DNA of 52,514 nucleotides. Source: Actinomycetota bacterium (GTDB taxonomy: Bacteria; Actinomycetota; Thermoleophilia; RBG-16-64-13). The translations under genes were made by a program, and so were the position numbers. Positions 44,107-52,373 of this stretch are shown piece by piece. How positions within the stretch are numbered: position 1 is the stretch's first letter; every line of letters starts with the position of its first letter. Under the pieces are notes generated by a model. That model saw nothing but the letters and a program-made list of their open reading frames with translations, was not told the DNA's origin and made no database searches. The stretch is from positions 1 through 52,514 of the forward strand of contig JAHJSA010000073.1 of assembly GCA_018830645.1 (NCBI GenBank), read 5' to 3'.

Positions 44107-44274
44107 TGCGCCTCCTTCGTCGTCCTACCCGTGACTACCCGTCTCCGGAGCCATTCTACGCACTTGTTCGGATCTTAGGCGTTTCCTAACACTCTCATCA
44201 CGATCGTCGGGGACACTGATCATGGTAAGCAGCACATGACGAGAGGCCTTTCGAGGCCGAGGAGGTGAAGGCAG

Positions 44275-44820
44275 GTGAAGAAGATACTCGGACACAAGTG
44301 GGCCGTTGGCATCTCGGCCGCGATGCTCGTGCTGGCGCTTGGTGCGGTGTCGTGGGCGGCCGACGATGATCAGACGGCGCCCCCCACCGACGACGGAGCG
44401 GCTGTGACGACTCCGGCTCCCGGCGGGTTCATGTTCGGAGAAAAGGGCAAGGGCAGGTTCGGGAAGTCCGGCGGTTTCGGACATCGCGGCCCCGGCGGCG
44501 AGATGACCGAAGAGATGCAGCAGGCCATGGAGGAGCGTGGAGCTGAGATGGACGAGCGCAGAGATGCCTTCCTGCAGGAAGCCCGCTCCAAGATGACGGC
44601 CGAAGAGCAGCAGTCCTTCGACGCGCTCAACGCGACCGCCGAGACCCAGCGCGAGGCTCTCGACACAGCTCGCGATGAGCTTCGGGAGACGATGTCGAAG
44701 GTGCACGATCTCATCAAGAAGTACTACCCCGATGGCTTCCGGGGCGGCCCGGCTGACGACGCCGGTCCCACCGGCACGACGGGTGCCACCCCGGAGGAGA
44801 CCAGCTCGACCAGTATCTAG
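44275..44820 (+). CDS. Secreted Spy/CpxP-like helical protein
   Basis: A protein of 181 residues from a GTG. A signal peptide (VKKILGHKWAVGISAAMLVL, ending near SWAADDD) is followed by a Gly/Phe-rich linker, then a helical region with MTEEMQQAMEERGAEMDERR, SKMTAEEQQSFDALNATAET. The pattern of charged helices after a signal peptide is reminiscent of Spy-type periplasmic chaperones and metal sensors, though the LTxxQ motif is only weakly kept. It sits just before a two-component system that may control it. Confidence 0.6.
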   Translation: MKKILGHKWAVGISAAMLVLALGAVSWAADDDQTAPPTDDGAAVTTPAPGGFMFGEKGKGRFGKSGGFGHRGPGGEMTEEMQQAMEERGAEMDERRDAFLQEARSKMTAEEQQSFDALNATAETQREALDTARDELRETMSKVHDLIKKYYPDGFRGGPADDAGPTGTTGATPEETSSTSI

Positions 44821-44882
44821 CCCGGACTCGGCGTGATCGATCGTGGACACGAGACCATGACGGGCCCTAAGATTGACCGCAG

Positions 44883-44921
44883 GCGGGCGGCTTCCGGAAG
44901 CGATACCCGCGAGCCGCCCGC
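44883..44921 (+). terminator. Hairpin between the secreted protein and the response regulator
   Basis: A 10-bp perfect stem GCGGGCGGCT/AGCCGCCCGC around a 19-base loop that contains TTCCGGAA. It could end transcription of the secreted protein gene or act as an attenuator; no T-run follows. Confidence 0.5.
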
Positions 44922-44960
44922 GATTGGTGCCTGGCGTACCATCATCCATGAGGAGTGATC

Positions 44961-45683
44961 GTGGAATCGAAGCTGGAGGCCAAGAGACCCACCGTCGTGG
45001 TGGTCGAGGACGACGCCTCCATCTCCGAGTTGCTCGAACTGTACCTGGGCAGGGAGGGGTTCTCGGTCGTCACCACGGCAGCTGCGGGCGACGCTGAGGC
45101 GCTGGTGAAGGCGCACGATCCCGTTCTCGTGGTGCTCGACCTCATGTTGCCCGATGGGTCCGGCCTCCAGGTGTTGCGCCGGGTGCGCACGTTCTCCGAG
45201 GTGCCGGTGATAGTCCTCACTGCCCGGGACACCGACCAGGACAAGATCCTCGGCCTCGAACTCGGCGCCGACGACTACATGACCAAGCCGTTCAACCCCG
45301 GAGAGTTGCTCGCCCGGATGCGGGCAGTCCTACGTCGCTCCTCGCCGCCGGAAGAGACATCCACTCTGACCCTGGGGGGCGTGGAAGTGCTGCCCGAGGA
45401 GCGCATCGTGCGCATCGACGGAGCACGCACCGATCTCACTCCCCGCGAGTTCGACCTGCTGCAGTACCTCCTGTTGAACCGCGGCATCGCCCTCTCTCGA
45501 GACCGACTGCTCGAGGAGGTGTGGGGCTATTCCTTCTATGGAGACGCGCGTACGGTGGACGTGCACGTGCGGCAGATACGCAAGAAGCTCGGGCGATGGT
45601 CGCCTATCGTCCAGACGGTCTGGGGGCTCGGCTACCGCATCGACCCGGAGGCCGAAGCCCTCGCGGAAGAAGAGCTCGAGTGA
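44961..45683 (+). CDS. OmpR-family response regulator
   Basis: A protein of 240 residues. Receiver: VVVVEDDASISELLELYLGR, VVLDLMLPDGSG, VIVLTARDTDQ, DDYMTKPFNPGEL. DNA-binding winged helix: DLTPREFDLLQYLL, ARTVDVHVRQIRKKLG. GTG 44961 has AGGAG five bases upstream. It overlaps the kinase gene by four bases. Confidence 0.95.
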   Translation: MESKLEAKRPTVVVVEDDASISELLELYLGREGFSVVTTAAAGDAEALVKAHDPVLVVLDLMLPDGSGLQVLRRVRTFSEVPVIVLTARDTDQDKILGLELGADDYMTKPFNPGELLARMRAVLRRSSPPEETSTLTLGGVEVLPEERIVRIDGARTDLTPREFDLLQYLLLNRGIALSRDRLLEEVWGYSFYGDARTVDVHVRQIRKKLGRWSPIVQTVWGLGYRIDPEAEALAEEELE

Positions 45684-47317
45684 GCACGGTTCCCGACAGC
45701 CCGGAGTCGTCGGAGCCGGAGACAACGGGACTTGAGCGGGCGGGGCGGCCCGAGTCATCGGGGCCCGAGCCGGCGGGCGGGTCCATCCGTCTTAGGATCT
45801 CCCTCGCTCTCGTGGGTGTGTCGGTATTGACCCTCGTCGCGGTGGGCCTCCTGTTCTATGGGTTCCTGGGTACCTACGTCCTCGACCAGCAGCAGGAGGT
45901 CATGCGCGGCCATGCCGAGGAGGTGGCGGCACAGGTCGAGGCTTTGCGGGACCAGGCCCGAGTGCAGTCGTTCGACACATCCCGAGCGCTCAACGCACTT
46001 CTCCGCATCGATCTGCAGGTGTTACCTCGGGGCGCCGGCATCTTTGTCGTGAGCGGGTCTCGGCTCGTGGCGAGCGCCGGCCCGGGGCGCTCGATGACGA
46101 TGCCGCCGGAGGCCCTTCTGACGGAAGCCCGCCGGCTTGCGGACGATGGTCCATCGGCCGGCACCTTTCGTCTGGCCCGTGACGCCCGGCTGATCGTCGC
46201 GGCGGCTCCCGTCGACTTGGGAACGGGTGAAGACGCGTTCGTGATGATAACTCTGGCCACCTCCGACGCGGTGGGTGACAGGGGAGCACTCTTCCGTATC
46301 CTCGTCATCTCGGGGGTAGTGGGTATGGTGTTCTCCATTGTGATGGGCGGGTTGCTCGCCGGTTGGTTGAATCGCCCGTTGAAGCGCCTCTCTCTCGCCG
46401 CCGGTGCGATGGCGGCGGGCTCCTATTCCGAGCCCATCTCGGGTACCTATCCCGACGAGGTGTACGAGTTGGCGGCGGGTCTCGAGACGATGAGGCGCGA
46501 GGTTCGGCGCAGCGAAGATTCGTTGCGGGGTTTCGTGGCGTCCGCGGCCCATGAACTTCGCACGCCGCTCACCTCGATACAGGGCTTCTCCCAAGCTCTT
46601 CTCGACGGCACGGCTGAATCGGCCGAGCAGCGCCGCCGCTCCGCGGCCGCCGTATTCCGCGAGTCGAGCCGGCTGCGCCGGCTCGTCGACGCGCTCCTCA
46701 TGCTGTCCCGCTTCGACTCGAGGGAGTTCCGGCCCACGGTGGTGCGCGTGGACGTGGTGGCCCTGGTGAGGGAAGAGGTGGAGCGTCTCGTCGATGCCGA
46801 GCTGGTCGAGGAAGGCCGCGTGAAGGTGGCCACGCCGCCGCCCGGCACCGTGGTGGTGGGCTCCGATCCCGACATGCTGAGGCAGATCATCGCGAACCTC
46901 CTGCGGAACGCGGCACAGTATGGAGGCGATGACCCGATCGAGGTGCGTGCGCACGTCGCCCCGGCGGGATTGACGCTTGAGGTCGAGAACGGTGGGCCTC
47001 CTCTGACGCTCGGCGAGCGGGAGAACGTGTTCGAACGGTTCTATCGCGCGAACTCGAGCCTTCGCATGGAGGGTTTCGGCTTAGGACTGCCGTTGGTGCG
47101 CGAGATCAGCGGGGTGCTGGGCGGCTCGGTGGAGCTGGTGGCAGGTACCCCCACGACGGTCTTTAGAGTCTTCCTTCCCGACCTGGAATGCCTGTCACCC
47201 GACCCGCCGCCACCGAACCAGCCCCAACCCGACCAGCCGCGACTCGACCAGCCCCCACCGAACCAGCCGCCAACTTCAGCCGACGGCGATCGCGACAAGG
47301 AGCACCCGCGGGGCTGA
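45680..47317 (+). CDS. Sensor histidine kinase with extracytoplasmic domain
   Basis: A protein of 545 residues. A Ser/Pro/Glu-rich N-tail is followed by a helix (ISLALVGVSVLTLVAVGLLF), a sensor domain of about 150 residues, a second helix (VISGVVGMVFSIVMGGLLAG), HAMP, HisKA (SAAHELRTPLTSIQGFSQAL) and HATPase (IIANLLRNAAQYGGDD, ERFYRANSSLRMEGFGLGLP). The G1 box is not the usual D-x-G-x-G (VENGGPPLTLGEREN), so ATP binding may be altered. The C-tail is a Pro/Gln/Asp repeat (PPPNQPQPDQPRLDQ). GTG 45680 overlaps the regulator stop. Confidence 0.92.
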   Translation: MSTVPDSPESSEPETTGLERAGRPESSGPEPAGGSIRLRISLALVGVSVLTLVAVGLLFYGFLGTYVLDQQQEVMRGHAEEVAAQVEALRDQARVQSFDTSRALNALLRIDLQVLPRGAGIFVVSGSRLVASAGPGRSMTMPPEALLTEARRLADDGPSAGTFRLARDARLIVAAAPVDLGTGEDAFVMITLATSDAVGDRGALFRILVISGVVGMVFSIVMGGLLAGWLNRPLKRLSLAAGAMAAGSYSEPISGTYPDEVYELAAGLETMRREVRRSEDSLRGFVASAAHELRTPLTSIQGFSQALLDGTAESAEQRRRSAAAVFRESSRLRRLVDALLMLSRFDSREFRPTVVRVDVVALVREEVERLVDAELVEEGRVKVATPPPGTVVVGSDPDMLRQIIANLLRNAAQYGGDDPIEVRAHVAPAGLTLEVENGGPPLTLGERENVFERFYRANSSLRMEGFGLGLPLVREISGVLGGSVELVAGTPTTVFRVFLPDLECLSPDPPPPNQPQPDQPRLDQPPPNQPPTSADGDRDKEHPRG

Positions 47318-47445
47318 CGGCGACGACTGGGGTTGCCCTTCGAGCGTCGCGCGGTCTAAAGTGTCGAAGACCTGCCCACCGGTGTTCCGCTGTGGGTTTC
47401 ACCGGGGAGCGTGACCCCGACGATCGCCGCGAACGGGGGCGACGC

Positions 47446-48975
47446 ATGAGGATCAGCCTGATCGAACCGGCACCGCCCGGATTCCACATATACAGCTTCG
47501 TCAAGCAGGTGCGTCTCGGATTGCCTCTGATCGCCACGATGCTCCGCGATGCCGGGCACGAGGTAGACGTGCAGGTTGAGGTGCTCGGAGAATTCGATTG
47601 GGACACCATCCTCGCGTCCGATTTCGTGGGGGTCTCCACGATCACCTCGACGGCGATGAAGGCCTATGCGTACGCCGAAAAGGCTCGTGCCGCCGGGATC
47701 CCGGTTGCCATGGGCGGGCCACACGTGACATTCGAGACCGACGAGGCGCTCGAGTTTGCGGATTACGTGGTGCGGGGCGAGGGCGAGGAGGCGGTGTTCG
47801 AGCTCATCGAGGTGCTCCTCGGAACCCGCGAAGCCCAGACCGTCGTCGGCATGTCGTGGGTCGACGAGTCGGGCGTCCACCGCCACAACCCGTCTCGACC
47901 GCTCTTGTCGTCGCTTGCCGATCTCCCGCACGTCGACCTGTCCCTGGTGAGCCACCACGAGAAGATCGATCCGCGGCCCATCCTCTCTTCACGTGGCTGC
48001 CCGCACGATTGCGAGTTCTGCTCGGTGATCATGATGTTCGGCCGCAGGCCGCGGAGCGAACCAGAAGACCACACGATCGAGTCCATCCGTCAGGCCGCCG
48101 GCAGTCCCATCTTCTTCTACGACGACAACTTCATCCTCTCGAAGGGGGCGACGAAGGCGCTGCTGGCCCGCATGATCCGTGAGCGGCTGCGCACTCCGTT
48201 CTCGGCCCAGATCAGGGTGGATTCGGTGTACAAAGGCGGGAAGACGGATCACGAACTCCTCCACCTGCTGGTGGAAGCGGGGTGTGATGGAGTCTACCTG
48301 GGCCTCGAGTCGGTGAACCCCGAGACGCTCGCGGCGTTCAACAAGCGCCAGAGCGTGGACGATATCGTCGGTGGTCTGGCGGCGCTCCATTCGTACGGCA
48401 TCACGACACATGGGATGTTCGTGCTCGGCTCGGACGCCGACACAGTCGAATCCATCCGCGAGACGGTGGATTTCGCCATATCGAGCGGCATCAGTTCCGC
48501 GCAGTTCCTTACGTTGACGCCGCTGCCCGGCACGAGGCAGACGGCCCGCCTCCGCGCGGAAGGGCGCGTGTTCACCAACAACTGGAGCCTTTACGACGGG
48601 CTTCACGTGGTCTACTGGCCGCGGAACATGTCGCCGTGGGAGCTACAGCGGGAGATGCTGGAGGCCCATCGGCGCTTCTATTCGCCGCGGCGTCTCCGCA
48701 CGAACTCGCGGCAGCGGTTGAAGGGTCTGCTGATCACCCACGGGTGGGAACGGGTGCCGGAGAACATGGCGTACATGCGGGAACTTCGCGCCTTCTGCCG
48801 CACCAACGACCCGCCGCCGCTGTCGCAAGAAGCCGGCGCGTGGCAGCCGGCCTTCGATGTGGAGCCGGCCTTCGCGTCCGCCCGTTCGGACGGCGCCGGC
48901 GATGTCTCCGGTCGAGTTGAAGCGAAGGCGCAAGGATTCCCGTCGTTTGGCCCGAAAGCCACAGGAGACGTATAA
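47446..48975 (+). CDS. B12-binding-domain radical SAM protein
   Basis: A protein of 509 residues. An N-terminal cobalamin-binding-like fold (about 1-140, GIPVAMGGPHVTFETDEALE) precedes a radical SAM barrel with the cluster motif SSRGCPHDCEFCSV (C-x3-C-x2-C), YLGLESVNPETLAAFNKRQS and a C-terminal TYW/HemN-like region. A DxHxxG motif for cobalamin is not clear. Such proteins often methylate unactivated carbons or modify lipids, but the substrate is unknown. The parA promoter lies over its 3' end. Confidence 0.9.
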   Translation: MRISLIEPAPPGFHIYSFVKQVRLGLPLIATMLRDAGHEVDVQVEVLGEFDWDTILASDFVGVSTITSTAMKAYAYAEKARAAGIPVAMGGPHVTFETDEALEFADYVVRGEGEEAVFELIEVLLGTREAQTVVGMSWVDESGVHRHNPSRPLLSSLADLPHVDLSLVSHHEKIDPRPILSSRGCPHDCEFCSVIMMFGRRPRSEPEDHTIESIRQAAGSPIFFYDDNFILSKGATKALLARMIRERLRTPFSAQIRVDSVYKGGKTDHELLHLLVEAGCDGVYLGLESVNPETLAAFNKRQSVDDIVGGLAALHSYGITTHGMFVLGSDADTVESIRETVDFAISSGISSAQFLTLTPLPGTRQTARLRAEGRVFTNNWSLYDGLHVVYWPRNMSPWELQREMLEAHRRFYSPRRLRTNSRQRLKGLLITHGWERVPENMAYMRELRAFCRTNDPPPLSQEAGAWQPAFDVEPAFASARSDGAGDVSGRVEAKAQGFPSFGPKATGDV

Positions 48976-48976
48976 T
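48947..48976 (+). promoter_or_regulatory. Sigma-70-type promoter of the parA-ftsZ operon
   Basis: TTGGCC (48947-48952), an 18-base spacer and a perfect TATAAT (48971-48976). It sits across the stop of the radical SAM gene. The leader would be about 43 bases before the TTG of parA. Confidence 0.65.
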
Positions 48977-49025
48977 CGCGTTTGTCCCACTTCCCTGTCC
49001 ACTCGGGAGAGAAGGTAGGTATCAC

Positions 49026-49787
49026 TTGGCACGGGTCCTAGCCCTTGCGAACCAGAAAGGCGGGGTCGCCAAGACTACCTCCACCCTCAACCTGGGGGTC
49101 GCGCTCAAAGAGCTCGGCAAGCGGGTTCTGATGATCGACATGGACCCGCAGGGCAACCTCACCATGAGTCAGGGTATCAACCCTGACGAAGTCAACCCCA
49201 GCATGTACAACGTACTCGTGCAGGGGGTCGGCATCGACGACGTGATCCACGCGGCCGAAGTCGATTTGGCGGTCGCCAGCATCGACTTGGCGGGCGCTGA
49301 GCTGGCTCTGGCTTCGGTGATCGGGCGCGAACGCGCGTTGACTCGCGCCCTACTCTCGGTGCGCGACACCTACGACTACATCCTGATCGACACGCCGCCC
49401 TCGTTGGGGCTGCTCACGATCAACGCACTCACGGCCTCGGATGCGGTGATAGTGCCCGTGCAGTGCGAGTATCTCTCACTCCGAGGTCTGGCCCAACTCG
49501 AGAAGACGCTCGAGCTCGTCCGCGACAACCTGAACCCCAACGTCCATATCGGGGGCATCCTTCCGACCCTTCTCGACGCGCGGACCTTGCATGGCAACGA
49601 AGCGGTGGAGCTTCTTCGCTCAAGTTTCGGCGATCTTGTCTTCAAGACGGTCGTGCGGAAGACGATCAAGTTCGCCGAGGCTCCGGTACAGGGCGTGTCG
49701 GTGATCAAGTATGCTCCCAACAGCGACGCCGCCGAGTCCTATCGGTCGTTGGCCAGAGAGGTGCTCAATGGACAAAAGAAAATCTAG
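49026..49787 (+). CDS. ParA-family ATPase
   Basis: A protein of 253 residues. The deviant Walker A is LANQKGGVAKTTSTLNLG, Walker A' is MIDMDPQGNLT, and Walker B is YILIDTPPSLGLL. It is a soj/ParA-type protein that would bind DNA as an ATP dimer. It starts with TTG 49026. Instead of parB, an ftsZ gene follows, overlapping its stop by 20 bases. A GNAT/AAA+ fusion completes the operon. Confidence 0.95.
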   Translation: MARVLALANQKGGVAKTTSTLNLGVALKELGKRVLMIDMDPQGNLTMSQGINPDEVNPSMYNVLVQGVGIDDVIHAAEVDLAVASIDLAGAELALASVIGRERALTRALLSVRDTYDYILIDTPPSLGLLTINALTASDAVIVPVQCEYLSLRGLAQLEKTLELVRDNLNPNVHIGGILPTLLDARTLHGNEAVELLRSSFGDLVFKTVVRKTIKFAEAPVQGVSVIKYAPNSDAAESYRSLAREVLNGQKKI

Positions 49788-51039
49788 CCTCAAGAGCAGC
49801 GGCTTGGGGTCGCTATTCCGTTCCACCGCGGCTGCGGAGGCCCGAGGCACCGAGCACCCCCCGCGCCCGGCGGCGGATCGGCCCCCGTCCCTCGTGGAGC
49901 CGGCCACCCAGAGCAGGCGACAGCTGATCCAACCCTCACGCACGTTCCCGGCGGTCATCCGCATCGTCGGTGTGGGCGGAGCGGGCACGAACGCGATCAA
50001 CCGTATGCTCGAAGCCGGGCTTGAGGGCGTGGAGTTCATCGCGGTGAACACCGACGTGCAGGCGCTGCAGACGTGCGAGGCGGACCACAAGGTGCGTATC
50101 GGTCGCGAACTGACCAAAGGGCTGGGCGGCGGCTCCGACCCGGACGTGGGACGCCAGGCCGCCCAGAGCGCCTACGACGAGCTCAAGGCCCTGCTCAAGG
50201 GCAGCGACATGGTGTTCATCACCGCCGGAGAGGGTGGCGGCACCGGCACCGGCGCGTCGCCGGTGATCGCCGAGATCGCCAAGAGCGTTGGCGCGCTCAC
50301 GATCGGCGTGGTCTCACGGCCGTTCGCCTTCGAGGGCAAGCGACGCAAGACTCAGGCCGCCGAAGGGGTCGATCTGCTGCGCCAGTACGCCGACACGGTG
50401 ATCGTGGTGCCGAACGACAAGCTGCTCGAGGTGGTGGATCGCTCGACCTCCATGGTCGATGCTCTCCGTCTCGCCGACGACGTGTTGCGCCAAGGTGTGC
50501 AGGGCATCTGCGACCTGGTGACCGTGCCCGGGCTGATCAACCTCGATCTCGCCGACGTGCGCACCATCATGACCGCGGCCGGCACCGCCCACATGGGCAT
50601 CGGTGTCGCCCGGGGCGACGATCGCGCCCGCGAGGCCGCTCTCGAAGCCATCAATTCGGCTCTGCTCGAGACCTCCATCGATGGGGCGCGGGGGATCCTG
50701 CTCAACGTGAGCGGCGGCTCCGATCTGTCGCTCTTCGAGGTGCATGAGGTGGCGGAAGTCGTCAACGCCGCGGCCGATCCAGATGTGAACATCATCTTCG
50801 GCGCCATGGTCGATGAATCTCTGGGCGCCGATATTCGAGTGACGGTGGTGGCCACAGGCTTCGAAGGGATATCGGCTTCGAAGGTCGTCGATGCTTCTGA
50901 AGCGGCCGCGCAGAGCGACGAGGCTGCCTCCGAGCCTGAGGCGGAAGCCCACCCCGCGTCGCCGCCTCAGCCGGAGGCGCCCGGCGAGACCGACCTCGAC
51001 GTGCCCGCCTTCCTTCGCGGCACGGACCTCGGGGACTGA
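49768..51039 (+). CDS. ftsZ: FtsZ with a ParB-like N-terminal peptide
   Basis: A protein of 423 residues. After a tail of about 60 residues, the tubulin fold starts at RIVGVGGAGTNAINRMLEAG. The GTP loop is GEGGGTGTGASPVIAEIAK and the catalytic T7 loop is LINLDLADVRTIM, so GTPase activity is expected. The C-terminal peptide DLDVPAFLRG is the usual FtsA/SepF-binding tail. The N-terminus MDKRKSSLKSSGLGSLFRST resembles the N-terminal box of ParB/Spo0J (K-x-G-L-G-x-x-L-F) that contacts ParA. ATG 49768 lies inside the parA end. It is not in a cell-wall (dcw) cluster here. Confidence 0.95.
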   Translation: MDKRKSSLKSSGLGSLFRSTAAAEARGTEHPPRPAADRPPSLVEPATQSRRQLIQPSRTFPAVIRIVGVGGAGTNAINRMLEAGLEGVEFIAVNTDVQALQTCEADHKVRIGRELTKGLGGGSDPDVGRQAAQSAYDELKALLKGSDMVFITAGEGGGTGTGASPVIAEIAKSVGALTIGVVSRPFAFEGKRRKTQAAEGVDLLRQYADTVIVVPNDKLLEVVDRSTSMVDALRLADDVLRQGVQGICDLVTVPGLINLDLADVRTIMTAAGTAHMGIGVARGDDRAREAALEAINSALLETSIDGARGILLNVSGGSDLSLFEVHEVAEVVNAAADPDVNIIFGAMVDESLGADIRVTVVATGFEGISASKVVDASEAAAQSDEAASEPEAEAHPASPPQPEAPGETDLDVPAFLRGTDLGD

Positions 51040-51044
51040 CACCC

Positions 51045-52319
51045 GTGCCCGGCCTCCGGATCCGGGACCTCAACGAGAGCGACCTCGATCAGGTCGTGCG
51101 ACTCTGGGAGGAGTCGACGGCGAGCGGGGCGGCTCCGGTGTTCCACATTGGTGAGGCTGTGGCCGCCGTGCTGGCAGGCGAGCTCTCTTTGGCCGCTGTC
51201 GTGGGCGATCGGATCGTGGGGACGGTCGTCACCAGGATCACCGGTGATCGGGCCTGGATCCTGCGCGTGGCGGTGATCCCGGAGCTTCGCAAGCAGGGCA
51301 TCGGCGGTGCGCTTCTCGACGCGATCGATCACCGGCTCGTCGCGCTCGGGGTCCGTCGCAGCGCCGCCCTCCTCCCGGCCGACGAGACAGGCGAGCAGGC
51401 GTTCGTCAATAGGGGTTTCGAGCGCCATTCGGGGGTGGACTACTTCGAGAAGGTGCTCGTCTCCCGACCGGCCGAGAGGCAGCTTCTCGACTCGCTCGGA
51501 GGTCAGGTCATCGAATCCGGCCTCTGGGCACGTCTCAAGGGCATGGAGACAGAGAAGTCGCTCATCGAGCGGCGCGTGATCCTCCCGCTGGCCGAGGCCG
51601 AAACCGCGGAGCGTCACGGGGTGACGCCCCCCAAGGCGATCATCCTGTTCGGGCCTCCCGGCACCGGGAAGACGACCTTCGCGCGAGGCATCGCTTCTCG
51701 CCTGGATTGGCCGTTCGTGGAGCTCTTCCCCAGCCGTCTGGCCGCCGGCGGACGCGATGCGCAGGCGAACGAACTGAAGGACTTCTTCGCGGCACTTGTG
51801 GAGATCGAGCGGCTGGTGCTCTTCATAGACGAGGTGGAAGAGATCGCATCGAGCCGGGAGAACACGCCGGTGACTCACGGGGTCACCAACGAGCTGCTCA
51901 AGGCGATCCCGCTCTTCCGCGGCCAACCGCACCGTCTGCTGGTGTGCGCCACGAACTCCGTGCGGAGCCTCGACGGCGCGTTCGTCCGGCCGGGCAGGTT
52001 CGACTACCTTCTCCCCGTTGGGCCGCCGGATGAGTCCGCTCGGGCCGCGATCTGGGGCAGGTACGTGTCGGGGATCACCGATTCGAACGTCGATATCAAA
52101 GCCCTGGTCGCGGCGAGTTCGATGTTCACTCCCGCCGACATCGAGTTCGCCGCTCGAAAAGGCGCCCAGGCCGCATTCGAACGTGCCGTTCTCGAGAAGT
52201 CAGACGGGCGCGCGGAGACCGGTGACTTCCTATGGGCCATCAGCCAAGTGCGACCCTCGCTCACGCGGTCGATGATCCGCGAGTTCGAAGAAGACATCGA
52301 GGACTTCGCGCGCCACTAA
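51045..52319 (+). CDS. GNAT acetyltransferase / AAA+ ATPase fusion
   Basis: A protein of 424 residues from GTG 51045. Residues 1-145 are a GNAT fold with the acetyl-CoA loop AVIPELRKQGIGGALLD. Residues about 170-400 are an AAA+ ATPase: Walker A FGPPGTGKTTFARGIASRLD, Walker B LVLFIDEVEEIASSRENTPV, sensor CATNSVRSLDGAFVRPGRFD and an arginine finger RPGRFD. This combination of an acetyltransferase and a FtsH/CDC48-like ATPase is not one I recognise as a standard family. It lies 5 bases after ftsZ and is the last gene of the operon. Confidence 0.85.
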   Translation: MPGLRIRDLNESDLDQVVRLWEESTASGAAPVFHIGEAVAAVLAGELSLAAVVGDRIVGTVVTRITGDRAWILRVAVIPELRKQGIGGALLDAIDHRLVALGVRRSAALLPADETGEQAFVNRGFERHSGVDYFEKVLVSRPAERQLLDSLGGQVIESGLWARLKGMETEKSLIERRVILPLAEAETAERHGVTPPKAIILFGPPGTGKTTFARGIASRLDWPFVELFPSRLAAGGRDAQANELKDFFAALVEIERLVLFIDEVEEIASSRENTPVTHGVTNELLKAIPLFRGQPHRLLVCATNSVRSLDGAFVRPGRFDYLLPVGPPDESARAAIWGRYVSGITDSNVDIKALVAASSMFTPADIEFAARKGAQAAFERAVLEKSDGRAETGDFLWAISQVRPSLTRSMIREFEEDIEDFARH

Positions 52320-52373
52320 GGAACCGTCAAGAAAAAAGTAGGATATAGGCTGGGGGTGGCGAAGTAGTGTCCT
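52320..52373 (+). other. Left end of an insertion sequence (probable)
   Basis: These 54 bases lie between the GNAT/AAA+ stop and a transposase start. AAAAAAGTAGGATATAGGCT and the following GTGGCGAAGTAGTGTCC are of a composition unlike the surrounding genes and probably form the terminal inverted repeat and leader of the IS. The partner end is outside the window, so it cannot be confirmed. Confidence 0.4.

Noticed and set aside
44107-44274. Glycine riboswitch upstream of gcvT
   Set aside because: No tandem aptamer wording or conserved core could be found in 168 bases; only a ribosome site and a possible -10 box (TAGAAT) are present.
52320-52373. Complete insertion sequence boundaries
   Set aside because: Only one end is in the window, so the terminal repeat and target duplication cannot be shown.
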